A stretch of 64,000 nt of DNA from Algoriella xinjiangensis (GTDB lineage Bacteria; Bacteroidota; Bacteroidia; Flavobacteriales; Weeksellaceae): assembly GCF_900115015.1 (NCBI RefSeq), contig NZ_FOUZ01000007.1, positions 145,269 to 209,268 on the forward strand, in the 5' to 3' direction. Shown here in pieces: positions 18,675 through 27,301 of the stretch. Under the pieces are notes generated by a model. It made no database searches and was not told where the DNA came from. It saw nothing but the letters and a program-made list of their open reading frames with translations. The position numbers were made by a program, and so were the translations under genes. Each line of letters starts with the position of its first letter. The stretch's first letter is position 1.

Positions 18675-18716
18675 TGGTCCCACTTGGGCTCGAACCAAGG
18701 ACTTGCTGATTATGAG
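18675..18716 (-). other. att site: 3' half of a tRNA-Met(CAT) gene
   Basis: Read on the minus strand this matches a tRNA from the anticodon loop to the discriminator base: the loop CTCATAA with anticodon CAT, stem TCAGC, variable loop AAGTC, a complete T-arm CTTGG-TTCGAGC-CCAAG, acceptor strand TGGGACC and A73. The bases upstream (ATACCCA) cannot form the 5' anticodon stem, so the 5' half of the gene is absent. Such 3' halves are left where an integrative element recombines with a tRNA gene. The second integrase begins 150 bases away. By geometry its element should extend to the right, with the intact tRNA at its far end. Confidence 0.82.
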
Positions 18717-18868
18717 TGGGTATTATGAAACTTTCAAAATGTTTCATTTTAATTCATACTAACTGATAATCAATATTTTATATAACTGAATTAATATATT
18801 AGATTTCATAATAATTACCTAAACAGTACAATTTGTTGTACTAATGTTGTACCGATAAAATTTAACGT

Positions 18869-20095
18869 ATGAAATCAAGTATTAAAATTGTTTGCAAAAA
18901 GAACGCTTTAGCTGATGGTAAGTTTCCTATTTATTTAAGAGTAACTATTGATCGCAAATCAAAATTTTATAAAACACCCTATAGTTGTGATTTGAGAGAA
19001 TGGAATGATGCCAAAGGAGAATTCAACTCAAAGAATAAAAACTATCTTCAATCGAATAGAATTTTAAATCAAATTAAAGATGATGCTTCTTTAATCTTAA
19101 ATGAATTATTAGAAAATAAAAAATCATTTACTTTAATAGAATTTGATAATATTTATTGTCAAAATTCCAACCTAACCAATAATTTTATTGAGTTCCTAGA
19201 ATCAAGAATTAAACAGCTCTATGATGCTAAACAAATTAGTTATAGCGATTCACATAATGACACTTTGAAATCTTTAAAGAAATTCAAAAGTAATATTAAT
19301 AAATATTCATTTGATGATATCGATTATAGTTTTTTATTGAATTATGAAACTTTTCTAAGAAAGACTGGTTGTGAAGATGGAGGAATTGGGGTTTATATGA
19401 GGAACATACGCTCAACATATAACATTGCTATAAAATCTAAAGTTGCAAAGCAAGAACTATATCCATTCAGAGATTATAAAATCTCTTCTTTAAAATCTCA
19501 AAAAATTAAAAAAGCACTAACTAAGGAACAATTACAAAAACTTATTGATTTTGATATACAACAAATTCCATCAGCTACTAATGCGAGGTATTTATATTTA
19601 TTTAGCTTTTTTGCAAGAGGTATGAATTTTACCGATTTAGCTGAATTAAAATGGGAAGATATTGAACATAGTAAATTCTCTTATAAAAGAAATAAAACAG
19701 GAATTAACATTCGAGTAAAAATACCTGAAAACCAAATTACAAACGAAATATTAAATTTCTACAAAGAATATCGCCCCTACCCTACAAATTATATTTTTCC
19801 AATTTTAAAGAAAAATATTCTTGAATATGAAGAAGAAGAATTATCAGGTAGAAAACATAATGTTAGAAGCTATTACAATAAACAACTAAAATTAATTTTT
19901 GAAAAATTAAATATTGATACTAAGATCAATTTCTATACAGCTAGACATACCTTTGCTACTATTTCTTTGAAAAATGGAGTACATGTTTCTAAAATCAAAC
20001 AAGCTCTAGGACATCAATCCATAAAAACAACTGAAGCATATCTAGAAGATTTTAAAGACGCCGAAATTGATGAAGCTTTTGAGAATTTAATTTAA
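18869..20095 (+). CDS. Tyrosine site-specific integrase of the second element
   Basis: A complete 408-residue recombinase of Bacteroidota type: an arm-binding N-terminus (KIVCKKNALADGKFPIYLRV), a SAM-like core-binding domain at about 105-215, and a catalytic domain with the first Arg in FARGMNFTDLAELKW, the box ARHTF (HxxR variant with T-A-R-H-T), GHQSIKTTEAYL and the nucleophile Tyr in that segment. It reads away from the tRNA-Met att site 150 bases upstream, so it is almost certainly the enzyme that uses it. It is related in family but not identical to the truncated integrase at the left end. Confidence 0.92.
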   Translation: MKSSIKIVCKKNALADGKFPIYLRVTIDRKSKFYKTPYSCDLREWNDAKGEFNSKNKNYLQSNRILNQIKDDASLILNELLENKKSFTLIEFDNIYCQNSNLTNNFIEFLESRIKQLYDAKQISYSDSHNDTLKSLKKFKSNINKYSFDDIDYSFLLNYETFLRKTGCEDGGIGVYMRNIRSTYNIAIKSKVAKQELYPFRDYKISSLKSQKIKKALTKEQLQKLIDFDIQQIPSATNARYLYLFSFFARGMNFTDLAELKWEDIEHSKFSYKRNKTGINIRVKIPENQITNEILNFYKEYRPYPTNYIFPILKKNILEYEEEELSGRKHNVRSYYNKQLKLIFEKLNIDTKINFYTARHTFATISLKNGVHVSKIKQALGHQSIKTTEAYLEDFKDAEIDEAFENLI

Positions 20096-20142
20096 TAAAA
20101 AATAAAATCTCTCCATTTTTAGTTGAAAATTTACAATTATTT

Positions 20143-20345
20143 TGGGTGTTGTAACTGATTTGGTGAGGAATATAAGGAATTAGTAAATAAATTTTGATAT
20201 AATATACGTTATTAATAATTTTACACCATAATTCAATCATCAAGAGTTTCTTAATTATTAGGAATACCAACCGAGCTTTTACTAGACACGGTGGTTTAGA
20301 ATGAGGGCAAATCTGCCAAAAAAATAAGGTTAAATCCACTATTCA
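20143..20345. ncRNA. Structured-RNA candidate, copy 1
   Basis: This 297-base gap after the integrase contains an element repeated at 21159-21350. Blocks shared with copy 2 are a 26-base identical block at 20143-20168, ATAATTCAATCATCAAGAGT at 20228-20247, ACCAACCGAG at 20266, CACGGTGGT at 20287 and ATGAGGGC at 20301, separated by AT-rich sequence that has diverged. ACC-A-ACCG can pair with CGGTGGT while the loop between them differs in the two copies, as expected of a conserved RNA hairpin. No convincing protein is encoded. It lies 47 bases ahead of the next gene. The transcribed strand is unproven, and the plus strand is favoured by gene order. Confidence 0.6.
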
Positions 20346-20391
20346 TTCTCTTGCGATGATTTGTAATTGATTAAATTATAAATTTTGCAAT

Positions 20392-21030
20392 ATGATACAA
20401 GCACATTTTAGTACAGAAAAAACGAATGTACAAACACAAGGAAGCACTTACAATGAAGATTTTGGAGAAGCCTATATTTCTGATTTTAAAAAATTAGCCA
20501 TCATTAATTATTTTTATATTTACATCGATTATACCATCACTTATGTGTATCGAATCACATCTGATAACTACTTACAGTTAATCGATATCGATCAATTTAA
20601 TAATAATTTTAAACGTAGAATTGTTGCACAGTATAAGTATGACAATAATTTGTCGTTTATAGAAAATCTAAAAACAATAATAACCGAATTTATACACTCT
20701 AGAGGTATGTTTGACGGTCAAATTACACAATTTGAATCTGATATTATTTCTGATGAACTTTATCATCAAATACAGCAAAGCATTGAAGATAAAATGATTG
20801 ACAATACAAAAAGTGAATTACTGGATTATATGCACGAGGTAGGTCTAGATCCTGTTGTCCACGACTCAGAAAAAGGTCTTTTTATTAGTAAATGTGTAAA
20901 TTCTGTAAATCACCCTATTTTTATAGTAATTACATCAGAAAAGGAAGAATGGACTTGCGGATATTGTCATAAAAAAGGAGGCCTTACAGAATTAAAAGAA
21001 TGGATTGAATTTAAAAACTCTAAAAATTAA
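20392..21030 (+). CDS. Hypothetical protein with C-terminal CHC2-like zinc ribbon
   Basis: A 212-residue protein. Residues 1-150 are not recognised. The last 60 residues hold a zinc-binding pattern (SKCVNSVNHP, then WTCGYCHKKGGL and TELKEWI) that resembles the CHC2 zinc ribbon of DnaG-type primases, here without a polymerase domain. That suggests nucleic-acid binding. It stands between two copies of the structured intergenic element, and both copies are followed by a small gene, so the RNA may control it or serve as its ligand. The function is unknown. Confidence 0.62.
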   Translation: MIQAHFSTEKTNVQTQGSTYNEDFGEAYISDFKKLAIINYFYIYIDYTITYVYRITSDNYLQLIDIDQFNNNFKRRIVAQYKYDNNLSFIENLKTIITEFIHSRGMFDGQITQFESDIISDELYHQIQQSIEDKMIDNTKSELLDYMHEVGLDPVVHDSEKGLFISKCVNSVNHPIFIVITSEKEEWTCGYCHKKGGLTELKEWIEFKNSKN

Positions 21031-21158
21031 TTGAATTAAACTAAAAAATTATTCAACCATTCACAAATTAAGATCATGAAACAGTACAGATATTGTACAT
21101 AATTGATGTTTAATCAAGATTTTTTAACATGAAATAGATAAAAGTAGTTGAATTACTC

Positions 21159-21350
21159 TGGGTGTTGTAACTGATTTGGTGAGGCATAAGAGGAATTAAA
21201 AAAACTATAAACTATTTTGATAATTTAAATATAATCAATAATATTATATCATAATTCAATCATCAAGAGTACATAAGGTACACCAACCGAGTTTAACAAA
21301 CCACGGTGGTAAAGCGATGAGGGCTGTTCAGTCAAAAAATTGTCACTCTC
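21159..21350. ncRNA. Structured-RNA candidate, copy 2
   Basis: This is the second copy of the element at 20143, in the 367-base gap between the two small genes. The 26-base 5' block is identical (21159-21184), as is ATAATTCAATCATCAAGAGT (21251-21270). ACCAACCGAG (21282), CACGGTGGT and ATGAGGGC follow in the same order and at nearly the same spacing, while the connecting AT-rich segments have drifted. It ends about 48 bases before the next start codon, matching copy 1. Nothing else is visible in the first 120 bases of the gap. Confidence 0.6.
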
Positions 21351-21397
21351 TAAATTCTTAATGATTGATACTGTTTAATAAAGTAAAGTATCAAAAA

Positions 21398-21637
21398 ATG
21401 GAAAATTTAACTGAAAAATTTGAAAAAAACTTGATTTCACTTTCAGATCAAGAAGTAATTAACTCCTTCAATAAAGAGGTGGGTAATACTGGATGGGTAG
21501 CTGCACGAGCTCACTTTCTAAAAGCATTAATTAATCAATTCGAATCAAGAGAAATTGACTATTCAATCATTAAAAATGAAAATACAATTTCTTTCGCGAA
21601 AAAGGTTTTTCTAAAAGAAAAAAAACTACACTATTAA
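21398..21637 (+). CDS. Small conserved-looking protein of unknown function
   Basis: A 79-residue soluble protein, with the start chosen at ATG 21398 (MENLTEKFEKNLISL) rather than 21365, which would extend it back towards the RNA element. The segments FNKEVGNTGWVAARAHFLKA and IDYSIIKNENTISF look like a compact helical fold. I recall similar small proteins in other Bacteroidota genomes, but without a known role. It follows copy 2 of the RNA element and is closed by a very strong terminator. Confidence 0.55.
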   Translation: MENLTEKFEKNLISLSDQEVINSFNKEVGNTGWVAARAHFLKALINQFESREIDYSIIKNENTISFAKKVFLKEKKLHY

Positions 21638-21640
21638 AAA

Positions 21641-21675
21641 ACATGAGCCGATTAGCATAAATAATCGGCTCATGT
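21641..21675 (+). terminator. Strong hairpin terminator
   Basis: A perfect 14-bp stem ACATGAGCCGATTA / TAATCGGCTCATGT with a 7-base loop, followed by TTTAT, begins three bases after the small gene's stop. It ends 17 bases before the IS256-family element. Confidence 0.85.
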
Positions 21676-21692
21676 TTTATAATTTATGACAC

Positions 21693-23046
21693 TATCCTAT
21701 AAAGTGTGTAAGTTAAAAAGTTGGGCTTAGATTTTATAATCTGAGCCTTTTTTCAAAAATAAGCATAAATTGGTTAAGAACAATACCCCAATTATGAATA
21801 GGCATTGTCCATTTTTTAGTTGATTCCTTGAGTGCTAAATAAACAGACTTCAATACCGCATCGTCAGTAGGAAAAGACATTTTGTTTTTGGTATATTTTC
21901 TGATTTTTCCGTTCAGATTTTCGATTAAATTAGTCGTATAAATGATTTTACGGATTTCCATTGGGAAGTCAAAAAATACGGTTAGTTCGTCCCAGTTGTT
22001 TCTCCAGGATTGGATTGCGTAAAGATATTTCCCTTCCCATTTTGTGGCAAAATCTTCTAAAGCGGCTTTGGCAGCGTCTTTGTTGGGTGCAGTATAAATA
22101 TGTTTCATATCGGCAGAAAACTCTTTTCTGTCTTTCCAAACCACGTATTTACAAGCGTTTCTAATCTGATGAACCACACAGATTTGGGTTTGAGATTCAG
22201 GAAAAACCGATCGGATGGTGTCTGTAAATCCGTTCAAATTATCAGTAGCAGTAATCAAAATATCTTCTACGCCACGAGCTTTTAAATCCGTGAGAACGCT
22301 CATCCAAAAGCTGGAGCTTTCGTTCTTTCCAAGCCACATTCCGAGGACTTCTTTTTTACCTTCACGGTTGAGTCCAACAGCTAAATAAATGGTTTTGTTG
22401 ATGACTTTTGAGTTCTCGCGAACCTTAAAAACAATCCCATCCATCCAAACAATTAGATAAACATCGTCTAAGGGTCGATTCTGCCAAGCTACAACTTCAC
22501 TGGCTACTGCGTTTGTTATTCTGGAAATTGTCGAAGTGGAAACATCAAAATCATACATTTCTTTAATCTGCTCTTCAATGTCCGAAACGCTCATTCCTTT
22601 GGCATAAAACGAGATAATGATGTTTTCTAAACCATCGATGATGTTGTGCCTTTTGGGAACTAATGCAGGCTCAAAACTACCTTCACGATCTCTTGGAACT
22701 TTAATCTCGGATTCACCGAATGAGGATTTTATCTTTTTGGTTCCATGTCCGTTTCGATAATTACCATCGATGCTTTTATCATGTTTTTCGTTGTCCAGAT
22801 GGCTATCCAGTTCTGCATCAAGCATGTGTTCTACGGCCTTCTTGTGGAGTGCTTTGAAGAAAGATGTTAAATCTTCACCATTCTTAAAGGACTTGAAAAA
22901 ATCCTTGTTGTTTAATAAATCTTCTTTGTTAGTCATAACTGTATAATGTTTAAAAATAATAAAAAGTTATTTCCAATAAATCTTTTGAGCATTAAAGGCT
23001 CAAAATTTATCAGAATAACTTTTTAACTTACACAGTTAGTGGGATA
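21693..23046. mobile_element. IS256-family insertion sequence
   Basis: A 1354-base element bounded by 30-bp imperfect inverted repeats (21693-21722 and 23017-23046), which agree at 26 of 30 positions and share TGTGTAAGTTAAAAAGTT. It contains one transposase gene on the minus strand. No 8-9 bp target duplication is obvious at the ends, so it may be old or may have recombined. It lies between the terminator of the small gene and a minus-strand hypothetical gene, and appears not to break either. Confidence 0.85.
21734..22936 (-). CDS. IS256-family transposase
   Basis: A full-length, 400-residue mutator-type transposase. It has the characteristic [18 protein letters not shown] and [11 protein letters not shown] region, [16 protein letters not shown], the DDE catalytic core ([10 protein letters not shown], then ATDNLNGF, then the C-terminal [14 protein letters not shown] segment with Glu) and the conserved CVVHQIRNA box. 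The frame is intact, so the element may still be active. Its codon use and GC are higher than the flanking AT-rich genes, in line with separate arrival. Confidence 0.95.
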   Translation of the reverse strand: MTNKEDLLNNKDFFKSFKNGEDLTSFFKALHKKAVEHMLDAELDSHLDNEKHDKSIDGNYRNGHGTKKIKSSFGESEIKVPRDREGSFEPALVPKRHNIIDGLENIIISFYAKGMSVSDIEEQIKEMYDFDVSTSTISRITNAVASEVVAWQNRPLDDVYLIVWMDGIVFKVRENSKVINKTIYLAVGLNREGKKEVLGMWLGKNESSSFWMSVLTDLKARGVEDILITATDNLNGFTDTIRSVFPESQTQICVVHQIRNACKYVVWKDRKEFSADMKHIYTAPNKDAAKAALEDFATKWEGKYLYAIQSWRNNWDELTVFFDFPMEIRKIIYTTNLIENLNGKIRKYTKNKMSFPTDDAVLKSVYLALKESTKKWTMPIHNWGIVLNQFMLIFEKRLRL

Positions 23047-23064
23047 CTACCTAATTTATAATAA

Positions 23065-23463
23065 TTAGTAAACCTTTACCTCTCCTCCATTTTTTTCTTC
23101 ATAACAACTTGCCCAAGAAAAATAATCATATTCAATTTCTGACCAACTGTTAGCTTGAAATTCAAAACCATAGTTTAAGTTAACTTGATTCAACTCAAGC
23201 GAAACATGTAAACGATCTTTGTCTACAAAATCAATTGATTTATCAAACAGTGTGTTATCGTTTAGTTTTTTAAGTATAAGTTCTAATATGTTAGCTGGAT
23301 TATACTTTTTCAACATATTATCTAACATTATTTCGCCAACAATTACAACGTCTAACGCTTCATTGTAACGATACAAAACCCAGTAATTTTTTAATAATTG
23401 AACTTGATCGATTTCAAAATCAGAACAGGTACAAAACGTGACATCAGAATAAACTTGACACAT
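23065..23463 (-). CDS. Hypothetical protein, 132 residues
   Basis: A small acidic protein with an N-terminal cysteine cluster (MCQVYSDVTFCTCSDF) and aromatic-rich C-terminal part; no motif I recognise. It is the last gene on the minus strand before the IS256-family element, 92 bases downstream of the metallopeptidase gene's stop, so it may be the distal end of the restriction operon or an independent gene. There is no signal peptide. Confidence 0.5.
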   Translation of the reverse strand: MCQVYSDVTFCTCSDFEIDQVQLLKNYWVLYRYNEALDVVIVGEIMLDNMLKKYNPANILELILKKLNDNTLFDKSIDFVDKDRLHVSLELNQVNLNYGFEFQANSWSEIEYDYFSWASCYEEKNGGEVKVY

Positions 23464-23554
23464 AAATTTAAGTTTTGATAAATATACCTTCTTCTTAATA
23501 GATGCAAATCAATCTAAAAAAACAATTCTAAATTCTAAATTTCAAAAATAGACC

Positions 23555-24247
23555 TTACAAAGGCAATTCGTTCAATAATTTCTTCTGGGTTCTCCAATTT
23601 GGGAAATATTGATCCAATAATAATATAAATCGTTTATTATGATGTCGTTCTAACAAATGGGTTAATTCATGTACCACAATATATTCAATACACTCTAAAG
23701 GTTTTTTAGCCAATTCTATATTAAACCAAACACGCTGATTACTTGTAGCACAACTTCCCCATTTGGTTTTCATGTAACGAATTTTAAATGTCGGTACTTC
23801 TATACTCATTTGTCTGGCATAGACTTCAACCATTAGCAGCAACCGCTTTCTCAATTCTTTTCTATAAAATGCATACAACTGCTTTTCTAAAGATGCCTTA
23901 TCATTAATATTTTTAGAATACAATACAAGATATTTACCTTCAATCTCTACCTTGCTTTTATTGGATTCTACTAATTTCAGCAAATATCTAGATCCTAAAA
24001 AAAAATGGCTTTCTTGATTTTTGAAAACTCTAGGCTCTTCCCTTTTTTGCTCCAAAAACTTGCGTTGCTCCTTCTTAATCCAAGCCAATTTCGTAGCGGC
24101 ATAAATTTTCACCTTCTCCAAATCATAAAATTGAGGAGAAGAAATGGTAACATTTCCCTTTGGAGGATGAACACTCAAATGAAGATTTTTTATATCCTTG
24201 AACGTTACATCAATCTCCACTGTGCCTATCTTTATACGTTCCGTCAT
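23555..24247 (-). CDS. YgjP/SprT-like metallopeptidase (M48-type, DUF45)
   Basis: A 230-residue protein with the zinc motif HELTH in VVHELTHLLERHHNKRF near the C-terminus and the conserved KTKWGSC segment before it, both typical of the YgjP-like family. Members are often encoded next to hsdR, and their job there is unknown; cleavage of a restriction subunit or a phage protein has been suggested only by context. The start codon lies three bases after the hsdR stop codon, so the two are probably co-translated. Confidence 0.85.
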   Translation of the reverse strand: MTERIKIGTVEIDVTFKDIKNLHLSVHPPKGNVTISSPQFYDLEKVKIYAATKLAWIKKEQRKFLEQKREEPRVFKNQESHFFLGSRYLLKLVESNKSKVEIEGKYLVLYSKNINDKASLEKQLYAFYRKELRKRLLLMVEVYARQMSIEVPTFKIRYMKTKWGSCATSNQRVWFNIELAKKPLECIEYIVVHELTHLLERHHNKRFILLLDQYFPNWRTQKKLLNELPL

Positions 24248-24250
24248 TGG

Positions 24251-27200
24251 TTAATACTCGTCTTTATGTGCTTCTATAATTTTATAAACTTCATCTACTT
24301 TTGTAAGATCATTTACTACTTTATAAATTGCTCCTTTTAAAACTTTTTGCTTTTGTACATTCTCCCTAAAACCTTCTTGTTTTGCATACTGAATGGTTTC
24401 TTCACATAGCAAAGCTAAACTTTCATCTCCCAAAGTATGATACAGAGCTACTTTTCCTTTCGTATTCAATGAAACTGGGATATCATCCTTTTTACCTTGA
24501 TTGACTTGTCTGATTAAATTAGCCATTTCAATCAAATACTCTTGATAAGAAATTGTTTCTGCTTTTCTTCTTTCAATTAGTTCTTGTAAAAGTATAGACA
24601 TTTGATCGAAATACTTTGGGTCTAATAAATGTTCTTCAACGATTTTACTACGAACATTGTTTTCAATAGTTTCCGCAACAGCTTCTTTATTCCCTTTAAT
24701 TCCTTTCGGTAACGAATCTATAGCTTCATTCATATTCGTCTCCATCAAATCTAATAAAGAGATATCATCAAATGGAGACACCTTTTCAGATTCCTCCGCT
24801 TTAATATACGTATCAATCAAAAAACGCATATCGGCTTCATAAGCTTTCAAATCAATCGTTTCACCCGATGCTATTCTTATCACTTCACGTAAGGCTAAAT
24901 AATCCTCCATCTTTTTATGGAAACCTTGAATTTCAGCTTCTGTGAATTTTGTATTTACAAAATCGGCTTTTAGATTTGTATATGCGCGTATATACTCAAC
25001 AATTGCTTTGTATAAGGCCATACGCTTGTATTCATTCGATTTTAATTCATCTGCATTTTCGGTATTTCCACAGAAATAATGAATATAATCGATGTCTGCT
25101 TTTGGATGTGCAACAGGTTCACAAATGGCTTCTACCGTTTCTTTTGCCGTCATCAAACGGTCAATCGCAATTTTTAAACGATCTTTCATACTAATTTCGA
25201 CCTCGTCTTGCGTAAAACCTTCGCTATCCAATTCTGATGTATAAACATTGATGGCATCCGTCACATTACCAAACAATTCCATATAATCTACAATATACCC
25301 ATAATCTTTATCATCCGTATCCAAACGATTCACCCTACAAATAGCTTGAAACAAGGTATGATCTTGCATCTTTTTATCGATGTAAATGTAGGAACATGGT
25401 GGCGCATCAAAACCTGTTAATAATTTAGAAACCACAATTAGTAATTTCATTTTTGCAGGTTCTTTTCTAAATCGTTCTTTACTTTCAGATTCGTAGGTTT
25501 CTGTTTTAGATTTATTCCCAGAACTTTGCACTTCTTTTAGAAGTTCAGTATAGGTATTAAAAATATATTCTTTATCAGTTTCGGTATCTGCTCCTGTATC
25601 TTCTTTCGATACATCACCCGTATGTGGATTGTACGATGTAATGACTGCACATTTGTTTTTTAATTCTGTCTGCAAAAACAAATTATAATATTTACAAGCT
25701 TCATAAATACTCGAAGCGACTAATATCGCATTTCCCATTTGAGAACGAAGACGTGGCTTCGTCTGAAAATCAAAAATAATATCAGCAACTATTTTCTCCA
25801 TACGGCTTTTAGAGCTCAACACATTTTGCATCGTTCCCCATTTCTTTTTCAGCTCGTTTTTCTGGAAATCATTTAGACCTGCTGTTTTCGATTCAAACCA
25901 TTGATCTATTTTCGTTTGAGAAGTCAAATTTTGTTCGATACATCTCCCTTCATACATCAAATCCTTTACAACACCGTCTTCTACTGCTTCGTTAAATTTA
26001 TAGGTATGAATGTATCTTCCAAAAACATCCATCGTTGTTTTCTTATCTTCTTTCAACAATGGCGTACCTGTAAAACCAATAAAAACCGCATTTTGTAGAA
26101 CAGCTTTCATTACTTGGTTTAACTTGCCACTTTGAGTACGGTGACACTCATCTATAAACACAAAGATTTCACCTTGGGTCTTTACAGGATTGTCTTGTAG
26201 ATCTCTAATGAAAGCATCAAAATCGGTATCTGTTTTATTCCCAAATTTATGAATCAACGAACACACCAATCGTGGTCTTGGTGCCGTTAAAAAATGTATC
26301 AACTCCTTACCCGACTTGGTTTTCGCAATATCTGTTTCTCCAACATCATTGAACACACGTTCTATTTGATCGTCTAGCTCGGTTCTATCGGTTAAAATAA
26401 CAATGCGTGAGTTTGGAATATTTTCCAAAATCCACTTTCCTAACATCACCATCATCAAAGATTTACCAGAACCTTGTGTATGCCAAATAATTCCTCCTTC
26501 TCTTCGTTGTATAAAAGGTTGTGCCGATTTTAATGCAAAATATTGGTGAGGGCGTGGTAATTTTTTTACCCCTGCATCAAACACAACTCCATTGTAGATT
26601 ATATCCAAAAAACGATCTTTAACACATAGTTTTTTCAGATATTTATCCAATTTATAATCTTTATTTTCTTGTTCATCTTCTTTCCAAGATAGAAAATATT
26701 TAGCAGGAGTTTCTATGGTACCATACTTCAAACCTTGGGTGTTGTTACCCGCAAAAAGAAATTGAACGGTACTGTAAAACCAATCGTTAAATAATTCTTT
26801 TTGGTTAGAAATCGTTTGGTTTACACTTTCTGCAATATCCGTTGTACCACGTTTCAATTCCAAAACACCCAATGCAATACCATTTACATACAAAACAATA
26901 TCGGGACGACGGGTATTTTGCCCTTTTGCTAAACTTACTTCTTCGGCTATACCAAACTCATTTTTCGCTGAATTATTCCAATCTATCGGGAAAATGGTTT
27001 CAAAATTCTCTCCCAATTCTGGGCGTGCTTTTACACCATAACGAAGTAATGAATACATCGCCTTGTTACGATCGTACAAAGATCCTGCATTGGTATTGGC
27101 CGCATCGTACACTTCCTTCACGGCTTTATTGGCCAAAGTTTCGGAATAGCCACGTTGCAAAAGATTCTTTTTCAAAATCTCCTGTTCTACATTGCTATTG

Positions 27201-27301
27201 TGTTCACGTTTTTCCCAATTACCATAATAAGTATATCCCAATTGTTCTTGAAATAATTGGATGATACGGTTTTGGGTAATGCGTTCTATTGGGTTAATCA
27301 T
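24251..27301 (-). CDS. hsdR: Type I restriction endonuclease, subunit R
   Basis: A 1016-residue HsdR. The N-terminal nuclease motif (RRPDIVLYVNGIALGVLELKRG) is followed by SF2 helicase motifs: Walker A HTQGSGKSLMMV, DECH box FIDECHRTQ, FTGTPLL, and motif VI in QAICRVNRLD. The subunit translocates DNA by ATP hydrolysis and cuts unmethylated DNA far from the recognition site when bound to HsdM2S. Its start codon abuts the stop of the GHKL gene (shared base 27301), so the whole block hsdM-hsdS-GHKL-hsdR-peptidase appears to be one operon. Confidence 0.95.
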   Translation of the reverse strand: MINPIERITQNRIIQLFQEQLGYTYYGNWEKREHNSNVEQEILKKNLLQRGYSETLANKAVKEVYDAANTNAGSLYDRNKAMYSLLRYGVKARPELGENFETIFPIDWNNSAKNEFGIAEEVSLAKGQNTRRPDIVLYVNGIALGVLELKRGTTDIAESVNQTISNQKELFNDWFYSTVQFLFAGNNTQGLKYGTIETPAKYFLSWKEDEQENKDYKLDKYLKKLCVKDRFLDIIYNGVVFDAGVKKLPRPHQYFALKSAQPFIQRREGGIIWHTQGSGKSLMMVMLGKWILENIPNSRIVILTDRTELDDQIERVFNDVGETDIAKTKSGKELIHFLTAPRPRLVCSLIHKFGNKTDTDFDAFIRDLQDNPVKTQGEIFVFIDECHRTQSGKLNQVMKAVLQNAVFIGFTGTPLLKEDKKTTMDVFGRYIHTYKFNEAVEDGVVKDLMYEGRCIEQNLTSQTKIDQWFESKTAGLNDFQKNELKKKWGTMQNVLSSKSRMEKIVADIIFDFQTKPRLRSQMGNAILVASSIYEACKYYNLFLQTELKNKCAVITSYNPHTGDVSKEDTGADTETDKEYIFNTYTELLKEVQSSGNKSKTETYESESKERFRKEPAKMKLLIVVSKLLTGFDAPPCSYIYIDKKMQDHTLFQAICRVNRLDTDDKDYGYIVDYMELFGNVTDAINVYTSELDSEGFTQDEVEISMKDRLKIAIDRLMTAKETVEAICEPVAHPKADIDYIHYFCGNTENADELKSNEYKRMALYKAIVEYIRAYTNLKADFVNTKFTEAEIQGFHKKMEDYLALREVIRIASGETIDLKAYEADMRFLIDTYIKAEESEKVSPFDDISLLDLMETNMNEAIDSLPKGIKGNKEAVAETIENNVRSKIVEEHLLDPKYFDQMSILLQELIERRKAETISYQEYLIEMANLIRQVNQGKKDDIPVSLNTKGKVALYHTLGDESLALLCEETIQYAKQEGFRENVQKQKVLKGAIYKVVNDLTKVDEVYKIIEAHKDEY

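Noticed and set aside
18675..18716. Complete tRNA-Met gene
   Set aside because: Only the 3' half folds; the sequence beyond the anticodon loop cannot form the anticodon stem, D-arm or acceptor 5' strand.
20052..20339. 95-codon minus-strand reading frame over RNA copy 1
   Set aside because: It overlaps the integrase end, has no recognisable protein features, and no equivalent frame is conserved in copy 2.
20143..21350. Retron or type III toxin-antitoxin RNA
   Set aside because: There is no reverse transcriptase nearby, and the elements lack the short tandem repeats of type III antitoxin RNAs.
21693..23046. Target-site duplication flanking the IS256-family element
   Set aside because: The bases next to both inverted repeats were compared and no convincing 8-9 bp direct repeat was found.
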